A stretch of DNA of 9,214 bases from Tannerella sp. (GTDB lineage: Bacteria > Bacteroidota > Bacteroidia > Bacteroidales > Tannerellaceae): assembly GCA_031268395.1 (NCBI GenBank), contig JAIRXI010000076.1, forward strand, positions 1 through 9,214, written 5' to 3'. The notes under the pieces were generated by a model, which did no database searches, had not been told where the DNA came from, and saw only the letters and a program-made list of their open reading frames with translations. The position numbers were made by a program, and so were the translations under genes. Shown piece after piece: positions 1 through 7,257 of this stretch; position 1 is the first letter of the stretch, and each line of letters begins with the position of its first letter.

Positions 1-14
1 CGACAAATGATCTT

Positions 15-98
15 CATCTGTATACTGACTGCCTTCATCTGTACACAGATGGTTGCTGTCTGTACACAGATGGCGTTCATCTGTGTACAGATGCCGGA
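15..98. repeat. 21-bp tandem array with palindromic core (left array)
   Basis: Four consecutive 21-bp units start at 15, 36, 57 and 78. The second has the core CATCTGTACACAGATG (36-51), an inverted repeat of CATCTGT and ACAGATG around 2 bp. The third (57-72) differs only in its first two bases. The fourth core (78-93) is CATCTGTGTACAGATG, the exact reverse complement of the second. The first unit (15-30) is degraded on its right half. The 5-bp linkers between cores (GTTGC, GCGTT, CCGGA) are not conserved, so symmetry and spacing are kept rather than linker sequence. There are no unique spacers, so this is not a CRISPR. Function is unknown; an array of protein-binding sites on one DNA face, or a family of expanding intergenic repeats, are both possible. 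Confidence 0.85.
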
Positions 99-207
99 GT
101 CCGCTTCTCCGTCATCCCCTTTTACCCGACAAACCCCGGCCGTTTCTCCATGATCTTTCTTCCTTTCTGTTTATCCAGGCACAGAGGGTGCAGAGATCAG
201 TTGCATC

Positions 208-299
208 ACCGGCAAAGAAATCTTCACGACACCGGCGAAAGGAGTTTTACGACATCTGCGAAGGAGGCTTCGCGACCTCCGCGACCGGGTGGCTACAAT
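208..299. repeat. Degenerate 23-bp tandem repeat with dyad-symmetric cores
   Basis: Units of 23 bp begin at 208, 231, 254 and, much more diverged, 277. Units one and two agree at about 16 of 23 positions, and two and three at about 15. The shared frame is CGGC or TGCG, then AAAG or AAGG, then a TTC- or TTT-like stretch, then CGAC. The third unit contains a clean inverted repeat, GCGAAG (258-263) and CTTCGC (268-273) around GAGG. The first has AAGA/TCTT around AA. The second is imperfect. It looks like an older, decayed relative in architecture, though not in sequence, of the 21-bp array just upstream. Function is unknown. Confidence 0.6.
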
Positions 300-487
300 G
301 GTGAGATTTGAAATGCCCCCGGACCCTGTCGTCAATGACCGTTTTGGGATAAAACAGCCGGCGCCGGACAAATCAGGGCGTCGCCTCCGGGCCGTCAACT
401 TCCGTCAGTCGCCGGATTTCACGCCGCTTCCGCCGGGTATCTCCGACAAATTTAGCGGGAAGAGTAGGAAAAGCAGGGAACTTTTTA
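300..487. other. Non-coding stretch upstream of pheT
   Basis: No convincing gene is visible here. Small open frames occur on both strands but their predicted products are arginine- and proline-rich, overlap each other, and resemble no family I recognise. The sequence is rich in CCGG and CGCC words with several short self-complementary pieces, such as GCCGGCGCCGG around 357-367, but I could not resolve a regular repeat period. No tRNA-like T-loop, T-box or riboswitch signature was found. Confidence 0.5.
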
Positions 488-495
488 TAATTTTG
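488..495 (+). promoter_or_regulatory. Bacteroidota-type -7 element before pheT
   Basis: TAATTTTG matches the Bacteroidota -7 consensus TAnnTTTG exactly. It would place the transcription start near 500 and give a leader of about 25-30 nt before the ATG at 528. I see no clear -33 TTTG element at the expected spacing, so the call rests on the -7 box and its position. Confidence 0.5.
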
Positions 496-527
496 CGCCT
501 CATTTGAACAACTAACCATACGGACTG

Positions 528-2993
528 ATGAATATATCATACAATTGGCTGAAGGAATACCTGCCGCTGGATCTGTCGCCGGACGAGGTAGCCGCGGCGC
601 TGACCTCGACGGGGCTGGAGACGGGTAGCGTGAACGAAGTGCAGCCGGTCAGGGGCGGGCTGGAAGGGCTGGTCGTCGGCGAAGTACTCACCTGCACGGC
701 GCATCCCGGCTCCGACCATCTGCACCTGACGACAGTCGACACGGGCAGCGGCGAGCCGTTGCGCATCGTCTGCGGCGCGCCGAACGTGGCCGCCGGACAG
801 AAGGTCGTTGTCGCCACCGTCGGCACGACACTTTACAGCGGCGAAGAAAAGTTCGTCATCAAGCGAAGCCGGATCCGCGGCGAAGAATCCTGCGGAATGA
901 TCTGCGCCGAAGACGAGATCGGCCTCGGGACAGACCATTCCGGCATCATCGTCCTGCCTGCAGACGCGCAGACGGGCATGTCTGCCAGGGAATACTACGG
1001 AATCGAAAGCGACTGGACGCTGGAAGTCGACATCACGCCCAACCGGGTCGACGCCACATCGCACTGCGGCGTGGCGCGCGACCTGGCCGCGTGGCTGACG
1101 CAGGCCGGCCGCCCGACCGCGCTGAAGCGCCCCGCTGTAGACGCCTTCCGGATCGACAGCCCGCTGCCTGCCGTCACGCTGGAAGTGGTCAGCCGCGACG
1201 CCTGCCTGCGCTATTCCGGCCTGACGGTGCGGGGCGTAAGCGTGAAGGAAAGCCCCGCCTGGCTGAAAAACCGTCTCCAGGCAATCGGTCTGCGGCCGAT
1301 AAATAACGTGGTAGACATCACGAACTTCGTCCTGCACGAACTGGGACAGCCCCTGCACGCCTTCGACGCGGCAAAGATAAAGGGCGGACAGGTAGTGGTG
1401 CGGACGATGCCGGAAGGGACGAAGTTCGTCACGCTGGACGGCGTCGAGCGGACACTGACCGGCGAAGATCTGATGATATGCAGCGCGGAAGAGCCGATGT
1501 GCATTGCCGGCGTCTTCGGCGGACTGGATTCGGGCGTCACGGAACAGACGGCAGACGTCTTCCTCGAATCGGCCTGCTTCCACCCGGCATGGGTGCGGCG
1601 GACGGCGCGCCGCTTCGGACTGAACACCGATGCCTCCTTCCGCTTCGAACGCGGACTGGACCCGAACCAGACCGTCTATGCACTGAAACGCGCCGCCCTG
1701 CTGGTAAAGGAACTGGCCGGCGGCGAAATCACAGGCGACATCCGGGACTTTTACCCGGAAGAAGTCAAACCCTGGCCGGTCGACATCACCTACCGGAAAA
1801 TCAACGCCCTGATCGGGAAAGAGATTCCGGCGGAGACGGTAAAGTGCATCCTCGCCTCGCTGGAGATAGCGATCGTCTCCGAAACGGACGGGGGACTGTC
1901 GCTCCGCGTGCCGGTATACCGGATGGACGTGCGCCGCGAAGTGGACGTGATCGAGGAAATCCTCCGGATTTACGGATATAACCGGGTGGAAGTGGACGAA
2001 CGTGTCCGGTCGACCCTCGGCTACCGGACGCCAACCGACCGCCGCTACCGGCTCGAGACCCTGATCTCGGAACAACTGTGCGGCGCCGGCTTCCATGAAA
2101 TCCTGAACAATTCGCAAACACGGCTGGCCTGTTACGACGGCCTGACAACTTATCCGGCGGCAAACGCCGTGCAACTGCTCAACCCCCTGAGCGCCGACCT
2201 GAATGCCATGCGCCAGACGCTGCTCTTTGGCGGTCTGCAAAGCATCGCCCACAACATGAATCACCGGAACCGGAACCTCCGCTTCTTCGAGTTTGGCAAC
2301 TGCTATGCCTTCCGTGCCGAAGAACAGACGCCGGAAGAAGCCCTGTCCGGCTACCGCGAAGAATACAGGCTGGGGTTGTGGACTTGCGGCCGCCGTATCG
2401 AAAACAGCTGGGCGCACGCAAACGAAGACGCTTCGGTCTACGAACTGAAAGCCTGTGTACAGCACATCCTGACGCGCCTGGGCGTCGACTTGCGGAAGGT
2501 CGCCGAAAACGCCGTCTCCGGCGATGTGTATGCCTCCGGCCTCCGCCTGGAAACCCCTTCGGGACGCCTTCTGGGCACGCTGGGCGTCGTCGACCGGAAA
2601 CTGCTGAAGCGGATGGACATCAGCGGCGAAGAAGTCTATTACGCCGAACTGTCGTGGGACGCACTGATGAAGGAAACCCGGAACGCCGGAGTCGTCTTCT
2701 CGGAAATATCCCGATACCCGGAAGTGAAGCGCGACCTGGCGCTGCTGCTCGACAGAGACGTCCTTTTCCGGTCGGTCGAAGAGACGGCCTTCGAGAGCGA
2801 ACGCAAACTGCTCAGGCGGGTCGAGCTTTTCGACGTGTATGAAGGCAGCCATCTGCCGCCGGACAAGAAGTCGTATGCCGTCAGCTTCTATCTTCAGGAC
2901 GAGAGCCGGACCCTGACCGACCGGCAAATCGACCGCATCATGCAGAAGATACGGGCCGGTCTGGAACAGAAACTGGGCGCCCGGCTGAGGTAA
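528..2993 (+). CDS. pheT: Phenylalanine--tRNA ligase beta subunit
   Basis: This is the large subunit of the cytoplasmic alpha2-beta2 enzyme that charges tRNA-Phe with phenylalanine and edits mischarged tyrosine. The 821 aa match the long bacterial form. Domain order is complete: N-terminal B1 region with an EMAP/OB-fold tRNA-binding domain (about 40-150); the NRVDATSHCGVARDL motif starting at N172; the B3/B4 editing region including PINNVVDITNF from P257; FRFERGLDP from F371; the B5 domain ending in EVDVIEEILRIYGYNRV (from E471); the catalytic-like core; and a C-terminal FDX-ACB anticodon-binding domain (about 727-820, with YPEVKRDLALLLD from Y730). The start is supported by the canonical opening MNISYNWLKEYL and by the -7 box about 33 bp upstream. 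No Shine-Dalgarno is seen, as is usual in Bacteroidota. The alpha-subunit gene pheS is not in the window. The next gene, yebC-like, begins 45 bp downstream. Confidence 0.98.
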   Translation: MNISYNWLKEYLPLDLSPDEVAAALTSTGLETGSVNEVQPVRGGLEGLVVGEVLTCTAHPGSDHLHLTTVDTGSGEPLRIVCGAPNVAAGQKVVVATVGTTLYSGEEKFVIKRSRIRGEESCGMICAEDEIGLGTDHSGIIVLPADAQTGMSAREYYGIESDWTLEVDITPNRVDATSHCGVARDLAAWLTQAGRPTALKRPAVDAFRIDSPLPAVTLEVVSRDACLRYSGLTVRGVSVKESPAWLKNRLQAIGLRPINNVVDITNFVLHELGQPLHAFDAAKIKGGQVVVRTMPEGTKFVTLDGVERTLTGEDLMICSAEEPMCIAGVFGGLDSGVTEQTADVFLESACFHPAWVRRTARRFGLNTDASFRFERGLDPNQTVYALKRAALLVKELAGGEITGDIRDFYPEEVKPWPVDITYRKINALIGKEIPAETVKCILASLEIAIVSETDGGLSLRVPVYRMDVRREVDVIEEILRIYGYNRVEVDERVRSTLGYRTPTDRRYRLETLISEQLCGAGFHEILNNSQTRLACYDGLTTYPAANAVQLLNPLSADLNAMRQTLLFGGLQSIAHNMNHRNRNLRFFEFGNCYAFRAEEQTPEEALSGYREEYRLGLWTCGRRIENSWAHANEDASVYELKACVQHILTRLGVDLRKVAENAVSGDVYASGLRLETPSGRLLGTLGVVDRKLLKRMDISGEEVYYAELSWDALMKETRNAGVVFSEISRYPEVKRDLALLLDRDVLFRSVEETAFESERKLLRRVELFDVYEGSHLPPDKKSYAVSFYLQDESRTLTDRQIDRIMQKIRAGLEQKLGARLR

Positions 2994-3038
2994 GCGGCGG
3001 CGTCTGTTGAATCTTTGAATCTTTAAAATATACAGATA

Positions 3039-3770
3039 ATGGGAAGAGCGTTTGAATATCGCAAAGCAAGAAAACTGAAACGCTGGGGCAACATGTCCCG
3101 CGTGTTCACCAAAATAGGAAAAGAAATCACGATGGCGACCAAGGCCGGCGGGCCGGATCCCGAAACGAATCCCCGCCTGCGCATCCTGATGCAGACGGCC
3201 AAGAAGGAAAATATGCCGAAGGACAACGTGGAACGCGCCATCAAAAAGGCCACCTCAAAGGATTATGCCGACTATCGGGAGGTGAATTACGAAGGCTACG
3301 GCCCGTACGGGATTGCCGTCTTTGTAGAGACGGCCACGGACAACACGACGCGCACGGTGGCCAACATTCGCAGTTATTTCAACAAGCACGGCGGATCGCT
3401 GGGCACGAGCGGATCGCTGGAGTTTCTGTTCGAGCACAGGTGCGTGTTCCACATCGCCAGGCGGGACGACCTCTCGATGGACGAACTGGAACTGGAACTG
3501 ATTGACTTCGGCGTGGACGAACTGGAGGAAGACGAAAACGAAATCATCCTGTACGGCGAATTTTCGCAGAATGCCGTCATCCAGAAATACCTGGAAGATT
3601 CCGGCTACGAGATCACCTCCAGCGAGTTTGTACGTATCCCCGGCGACCAGAAGGACGTGACGCCGGAACAGCGCGAAGCCATCGAAAAACTGCTCGAAAA
3701 AATTGAAGAAGACGAAGACGTACAGAACGTTTTCCATAACATGAAGGAAGAGGAAGACGGCGTCTCCTGA
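3039..3770 (+). CDS. yebC: YebC/TACO1-family protein
   Basis: The 243-aa product has the usual YebC/PmpR/TACO1 length and landmarks: MGRAFEYRKARKLKRWGNMSR at the start, FTKIGKEITMATKAGGPDPETNPRL (about 23-47), MPKDNVERAIKK (about 59-70), the YEGYGPYGIAVFVETATDN segment, and GGSLGTSGSLEFLFE. Family members were first described as DNA-binding regulators. More recent work on bacterial YebC and mitochondrial TACO1 points to a ribosome-associated role in relieving stalling, notably at proline-rich stretches. Which role applies here cannot be read from the sequence. The C-terminus is strongly acidic (runs of E and D from about 210 onward). The gene lies 45 bp after pheT in the same direction, so co-transcription is likely. 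AATCTTTG at 3010-3017 is one mismatch from the -7 consensus and could be a weak internal promoter. Confidence 0.95.
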   Translation: MGRAFEYRKARKLKRWGNMSRVFTKIGKEITMATKAGGPDPETNPRLRILMQTAKKENMPKDNVERAIKKATSKDYADYREVNYEGYGPYGIAVFVETATDNTTRTVANIRSYFNKHGGSLGTSGSLEFLFEHRCVFHIARRDDLSMDELELELIDFGVDELEEDENEIILYGEFSQNAVIQKYLEDSGYEITSSEFVRIPGDQKDVTPEQREAIEKLLEKIEEDEDVQNVFHNMKEEEDGVS

Positions 3771-3823
3771 CGGCGGCTTCTGACAGCGGCTTCTGTCCGT
3801 CCGTTTTCCGCGCGACGGAACGG

Positions 3824-3877
3824 CAAAAGTTCCGGGAATCAGGCGGAAGGCCGAACCTTTGCTCCGACTTTTTTTTT
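3824..3877 (+). terminator. Probable intrinsic terminator after yebC
   Basis: CAAAAGTTCCGG (3824-3835) and CCGAACCTTTG (3851-3861) can pair as an imperfect stem with one bulge and one mismatch around a 15-nt loop. They are followed seven bases later by nine T residues (3869-3877). The position, about 50 bp after the yebC stop and upstream of the next promoter, suits a terminator of the pheT-yebC unit. The imperfect stem and the gap before the T-run lower confidence. Confidence 0.45.
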
Positions 3878-3909
3878 ACCGGACATCGGGATATTCAAAA
3901 AAAAGGTTG

Positions 3910-3917
3910 TACTTTTG
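3910..3917 (+). promoter_or_regulatory. -7 element of the lrp-like gene
   Basis: TACTTTTG is an exact match to TAnnTTTG. The predicted start lies near 3922, giving a leader of about 25 nt to the ATG at 3947. The same eight bases form the predicted -7 box of the araC-like gene on the other strand. Confidence 0.55.
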
Positions 3918-3918
3918 G

Positions 3919-3933
3919 TAGCTGATTTAGCTA
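3919..3933. promoter_or_regulatory. Palindromic operator candidate, Lrp-like site
   Basis: TAGCTGATTTAGCTA is an inverted repeat (TAGCT / AGCTA around GATTT) lying on the predicted transcription start of the Lrp/AsnC gene. It agrees at 12 of 15 positions with the E. coli Lrp consensus YAGHAWATTWTDCTR. Autorepression through a site at the start is common in this family, so this is a plausible autoregulatory operator. The match to a distant species' consensus is suggestive only. Confidence 0.45.
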
Positions 3934-3946
3934 TGTAAAAATAGAA

Positions 3947-4405
3947 ATGGAAAAGATTGACAAATTAGACCGGCAGATACTGAGTATTATTTCAAAAAAT
4001 GCACGAATGCCTTTCAAGGAAGTGGCAGAAGCCTGCGGTGTGTCGCGTGCGGCCATTCATCAGCGCGTACAGCGCCTGATGGACATGCACGTCATATTGG
4101 GTTCCGGATATCATATCAACCCCAAAATACTGGGTTACAATACCTGTACCTATATCGGCGTAAAGCTGGAACGGGGTTCCATGTACAAGGACGTGGTGCC
4201 GGAACTGGAAAAGATACAGGAAATTGTGGAAATCAATTTTACGACCGGGCCTTATTCAATGATGATTAAACTGTATGCCCGCGACAACGAACATCTGATG
4301 GAACTGTTGAACGGGAAAATACAGGAAATTCCGGGCGTGACCGAAACCGAAACACTCATATCACTCTGCGAAAGCCTGAAAAGGAAAATTCCGTTCAACC
4401 CGTAA
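3947..4405 (+). CDS. Lrp/AsnC-family transcriptional regulator
   Basis: The 152-aa product has the typical two-domain Lrp/AsnC plan. Residues about 4-64 are the winged HTH: LDRQILSIISKNARMPFKEVA, then the recognition helix region GVSRAAIHQRVQRL, then the wing HVILGSGYHINPKILGY. Residues about 68-142 are the RAM/ligand-binding domain, which in this family binds amino acids and mediates octamer assembly; here it includes FTTGPYSMMIKLYARD and the IQEIPGVTETET segment. It probably acts as a global or local regulator of amino-acid-related genes; its effector is unknown. It has its own -7 box and a candidate operator at its start. The gene is visibly more AT-rich than pheT or the sugar operon. Its last 11 bp overlap the end of the convergent araC-like gene. 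Confidence 0.93.
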   Translation: MEKIDKLDRQILSIISKNARMPFKEVAEACGVSRAAIHQRVQRLMDMHVILGSGYHINPKILGYNTCTYIGVKLERGSMYKDVVPELEKIQEIVEINFTTGPYSMMIKLYARDNEHLMELLNGKIQEIPGVTETETLISLCESLKRKIPFNP

Positions 4406-5261
4406 AGGGAGCGCAGGCCGTTTTCCTGTAGTTCACCGGCGTCATCCCCGTATATCTTTTAAAAAGGCGGTTGAAATAGGACACGTTGTCGAAAGAAAGG
4501 CAATAAGCAATGTCTTTCATGGACTGGTTGCCCGTGAGGATCATCCGTTGCGCCTTTTCGATTTTCTTCTGGTTGATATACTGGACGGGGGTTGCGTGCA
4601 TCTCCTTCCTGAACAGCCGGATAAAATGATCCTTAGAGAGGCAGCAGATGTCCGTCAGTTCGTCGATGTGAATGGGATGATCCAGATGTTCGCGGATGTA
4701 GAGCAGCGTTTTCCGGATGCGGTCGGTCGTCCGGTATTTCGGCGAAGCATGTCGGAAGAAGCGGGCAAACAGCTGGAACAGGATTCCCCGCGTCTCGAAC
4801 GTCACATAAGCCGGCGTGCGGGAATGGAGCGTAAGGTTTTTCATCAGCGTGGAAGAATTGTCGTAATCAGACGGGTCATACTGTTTCAAGTCTCTTCCCG
4901 GGTTGATCTCCAGCAGCCGTCCGACCAGCAGCGCATCCAGCGGAGTAGCCTCCTGCTCGACCGGAAAGTGATAATCTTCCAGTACCCGCCGGGTCGAAAA
5001 CGGAGGCTCGTAGATGTGGATATAATACAGCGCATAATGATCGTCGCACGCGTAGCTGTGCAGCGTAAAGGGCGGAATCAGGTACAGATGCGACGGCGTC
5101 AGTTCGTGCACATGCTCCTTCACATGAAGCTTCGCCTTCCCTTCCGCAACCAGGTAAATCCGCGCAAAGGGGCTGTTTACATGCTTGTAGTTCCAGTCGG
5201 CCTGATGAACGGCATACCCGACGTTCAACAGGATCAGTTCCGCAGTTTCTTTTTCTTTCAT
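4395..5261 (-). CDS. AraC-family transcriptional regulator
   Basis: The 288-aa product has an N-terminal cupin-like AraC-binding domain (about 10-95; YLVAEGKAKLHV and the LIPPFTLHSYACDD stretch typical of the sugar-sensing barrel). A C-terminal double HTH runs from about 181-283: first helix pair HIDELTDICCLSKDHFIRLFRKE, second MKDIAYCLSFDNVSYFNRLFKRYTG, closing with MTPVNYRK. Proteins of this plan usually bind a sugar and activate an adjacent catabolic operon. The gene is divergent from the three-enzyme operon, with 120 bp between start codons, so it is the natural candidate for its regulator. The ATG at 5261 is preceded by an exact -7 box about 25 bp upstream. The stop codon lies inside the end of the lrp-like gene. 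The ligand (L-galactose or a pathway intermediate) is inferred from context only. Confidence 0.95.
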   Translation of the reverse strand: MKEKETAELILLNVGYAVHQADWNYKHVNSPFARIYLVAEGKAKLHVKEHVHELTPSHLYLIPPFTLHSYACDDHYALYYIHIYEPPFSTRRVLEDYHFPVEQEATPLDALLVGRLLEINPGRDLKQYDPSDYDNSSTLMKNLTLHSRTPAYVTFETRGILFQLFARFFRHASPKYRTTDRIRKTLLYIREHLDHPIHIDELTDICCLSKDHFIRLFRKEMHATPVQYINQKKIEKAQRMILTGNQSMKDIAYCLSFDNVSYFNRLFKRYTGMTPVNYRKTACAPFTG

Positions 5262-5286
5262 GCCACGCCTTCTCTTCTCCGGCTGC

Positions 5287-5294
5287 CAAAAGTA
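5287..5294 (-). promoter_or_regulatory. -7 element of the araC-like gene
   Basis: On the minus strand 5294-5287 reads TACTTTTG, an exact TAnnTTTG match identical to the lrp-like gene's box. It predicts a leader of roughly 22 nt before the ATG at 5261. No clear -33 element is visible. Confidence 0.5.
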
Positions 5295-5360
5295 CGAATT
5301 AAGTCGATATCAGAGTATCTATTGCATGAATATTTCTAATGCTCCCCCGCAGGAAAACGC
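5295..5360. promoter_or_regulatory. Divergent control region between araC-like gene and sugar operon
   Basis: These 66 AT-richer bases lie between the two divergent -7 boxes and are where an AraC operator would be expected. Weak symmetric pieces are visible: GATA (5306-5309) with TATC (5316-5319), and GCAT (5324-5327) with ATGC (5339-5342) slightly overlapping the edges. I could not find a convincing pair of direct-repeat half-sites, so the operator itself is not assigned. Confidence 0.35.
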
Positions 5361-5368
5361 TATTTTTG
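5361..5368 (+). promoter_or_regulatory. -7 element of the L-galactose operon
   Basis: TATTTTTG matches TAnnTTTG. It ends only 13 bp before the ATG at 5382, so the transcript would have a very short leader (about 8-10 nt). The lack of a -33 match fits a promoter that needs an activator. Confidence 0.45.
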
Positions 5369-5381
5369 CACCAAAAACAAC

Positions 5382-6317
5382 ATGATGGAATACAGAAAAC
5401 TGGGAAAGACGGGAATGTCATTATCCGCAATCAGTCTGGGCGCGTCTTCGCTGGGCGGCGTGTTTCATCCGCTGAAAGAAGAAGACGGCATACGCACCGT
5501 CCATACGGCCGTCGAAAACGGCATCAATTTCATCGACGTTTCGCCCTATTACGGCCATCTGAAAGCCGAAAAAGCGCTGGGCCGGGCCTTGCAAGGCATC
5601 GACCGGAAACAGTATTACCTCTCAACCAAAGTCGGGCGTTATGGCCGGGACGGCGTGAACTGCTGGGATTATTCGGCAGAAAAGGCAACGGCAAGCGTGT
5701 ATGAAAGTATGGAACGGCTGAAGGTCGACTTCGTGGATCTGATTAACGTCCACGACATCGAATTTGCCGACCTGGAACAGGTTTGCAGCGAAACGCTGCC
5801 GGCGCTGGTCGCACTGCGGGAAAAAGGAACTGTCGGGCATGTGGGGATTACCAACCTCACCCTGCGGCATTTCAGGTACGTCATCGACCATGTCCCGGAC
5901 GGGACGGTCGAAAGCGTCCTTTCGTTCTGTCACTATTGCCTGAACGACGACGCCCTGACCGATTACCTGGATTATTTTGAAGAAAAGGGCATCGGCGTGA
6001 TCAACGCATCCCCTTTCTCGATGGGACTGTTGACGGAAAGAGGCGTTCCCGACTGGCACCCCGCGCCCGCACCCCTGCAGAAGGTCTGCAGGAAGGCGGC
6101 GGAATATTGCCGGTCGAAAGGCAAATCCATCGAGCAGCTGGCGCTGAAATATGCCGCAAGCAATCCGCGCATCACCACGACGCTGTTCAGCACAACCCGT
6201 TCCGAAGCCGTCCTGAACAATATCCGCTGGGCGCGGGAGCCGCTTGACGCAGATTTGCTGCGCGAAGTGCAGGCCATCCTTGAGCCGCGCTTCCGGGACA
6301 CCTGGCTGAACAGTTAA
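5382..6317 (+). CDS. Aldo/keto reductase, probable L-galactose dehydrogenase
   Basis: The 311-aa TIM-barrel NAD(P)-dependent oxidoreductase is predicted to oxidise L-galactose to L-galactonolactone. The aldo/keto reductase tetrad is intact: D52, Y57 (FIDVSPYYG), K83 (STKVGRY) and H124 (VHD). Beyond the general fold, several segments resemble plant L-galactose dehydrogenase as I recall it: SLGASSLGGVF near the start, HDIEF at 124-128, the FCHYCLND segment, and NASPFSMGLLTE followed by WHPAP. These favour the L-GalDH subgroup over generic sugar reductases. Two ATGs are adjacent (5382 and 5385); either could be used and the protein differs by one Met. It is first in a three-gene operon, 22 bp before the lactonase. 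An L-fucose- or D-threo-aldose-type dehydrogenase is the main alternative, since these enzymes overlap in substrate range. Confidence 0.9.
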   Translation: MMEYRKLGKTGMSLSAISLGASSLGGVFHPLKEEDGIRTVHTAVENGINFIDVSPYYGHLKAEKALGRALQGIDRKQYYLSTKVGRYGRDGVNCWDYSAEKATASVYESMERLKVDFVDLINVHDIEFADLEQVCSETLPALVALREKGTVGHVGITNLTLRHFRYVIDHVPDGTVESVLSFCHYCLNDDALTDYLDYFEEKGIGVINASPFSMGLLTERGVPDWHPAPAPLQKVCRKAAEYCRSKGKSIEQLALKYAASNPRITTTLFSTTRSEAVLNNIRWAREPLDADLLREVQAILEPRFRDTWLNS

Positions 6318-6339
6318 ACCCTTTGGCACACACTCATTC

Positions 6340-7257
6340 ATGAAAATAATTGATGCGCACGCTCACCTCTGGCTTCGGCAGGACACGGAAGTGAACGGAA
6401 TGAAAATACAGACGCTCGACAACGGGAAATCCCTGTTCATGGGCGAAGTACGGCAGATGCTGCCGCCCTTTATCCTCGACGGACGCAATACGGCGGAGAT
6501 TTTTCTCTCCAACATGGACTATGCCCGGGTTTCAGCCGCCGTAATCACACAGGAATACATCGACGGCCCGCAAAACGATTACCTGTGGGAAGTGCAGCAG
6601 AAATACCCCGGCCGTTTCCTGTGCTGCGGCCTGGTCGACGCCCGCAGACCCGGCTATGCAGACCAGGCCGCAGCGCTTGCCGGGAAAGGCTTTCAGGGTA
6701 TCAAACTCCCTGCCGAACGCCTGATATCACCGGACGGAAGAGTGCTGCTCACCGGCAGTGAAATGATGCGGATGTTCCATTTCATGGAAGCAAACGACCT
6801 CTTCCTTTCCGCAGACCTGGCGCCGGGCGAAACGCAGGTCGCGGAAATGGAAGAAATCATCTCCGAATGTCCCCGCCTTCGGATAGCCATCGGACATTTC
6901 GGAATGGTGACCCGCCCCGGCTGGCAGAAGCAAATCAGACTGGCGCGCCACCCAAACGTGAGGATCGAATCGGGAGGCATCACCTGGCTTTTCAACAGCG
7001 AATTTTATCCTTTTGCCGGAGCCGTCCGGGCCATCAAAGAAGCCGCCTCGCTGGCGGGAATGGAAAAACTGATGTGGGGGTCGGACTATCCGCGCACCAT
7101 CACGGCCATTACCTACAGGATGTCCTTCGATTTCGTGTCGAAATCGGAAGAACTGACCGAAGAAGAGAAAAAACGGTTTCTCGGCGAAAATGCAAGACAG
7201 TTCTACCGTTTCGGCCACCTGACAGATTTACCCCATATTAAAAACATGTCGGAATGA
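6340..7257 (+). CDS. Amidohydrolase-family lactonase, probable L-galactonolactonase
   Basis: The 305-aa protein is of the Amidohydro_2 (metal-dependent hydrolase TIM-barrel) type. Visible catalytic landmarks are the HxH motif at H7 and H9 (IIDAHAHLW), K122 in GFQGIKLP, H186 in IGHFG, D249 in WGSDYPR, and the closing GENARQFYRF. Relatives include sugar-acid lactonases acting on L-fucono-, L-rhamnono- and L-galactonolactones. Placed between an L-galactose-dehydrogenase-like gene and a zinc alcohol dehydrogenase, the expected reaction is hydrolysis of L-galactonolactone to L-galactonate in the cytoplasm. The start lies 22 bp after the previous stop, and the stop overlaps the next start (ATGA), indicating translational coupling. 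No signal peptide is seen. A decarboxylase-like or other hydrolase role cannot be excluded by motif reading alone; the substrate is inferred from context. Confidence 0.88.
   Translation: MKIIDAHAHLWLRQDTEVNGMKIQTLDNGKSLFMGEVRQMLPPFILDGRNTAEIFLSNMDYARVSAAVITQEYIDGPQNDYLWEVQQKYPGRFLCCGLVDARRPGYADQAAALAGKGFQGIKLPAERLISPDGRVLLTGSEMMRMFHFMEANDLFLSADLAPGETQVAEMEEIISECPRLRIAIGHFGMVTRPGWQKQIRLARHPNVRIESGGITWLFNSEFYPFAGAVRAIKEAASLAGMEKLMWGSDYPRTITAITYRMSFDFVSKSEELTEEEKKRFLGENARQFYRFGHLTDLPHIKNMSE

Noticed and set aside
53..507. Two plus-strand frames (53-304, 289-507) and one minus-strand frame (171-398) before pheT
   Set aside because: They are short, mutually overlapping, arginine/proline-rich, run through the repeat arrays and have no recognisable family.
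537..2927. Very long open frame on the minus strand opposite pheT (796 codons)
   Set aside because: It is the mirror of pheT's GC-rich codon use. pheT is a complete, recognisable gene, while the antisense product resembles no family.
4548..5339. 263-codon plus-strand frame opposite the AraC gene
   Set aside because: It overlaps a fully recognisable AraC regulator and has no recognisable domain.
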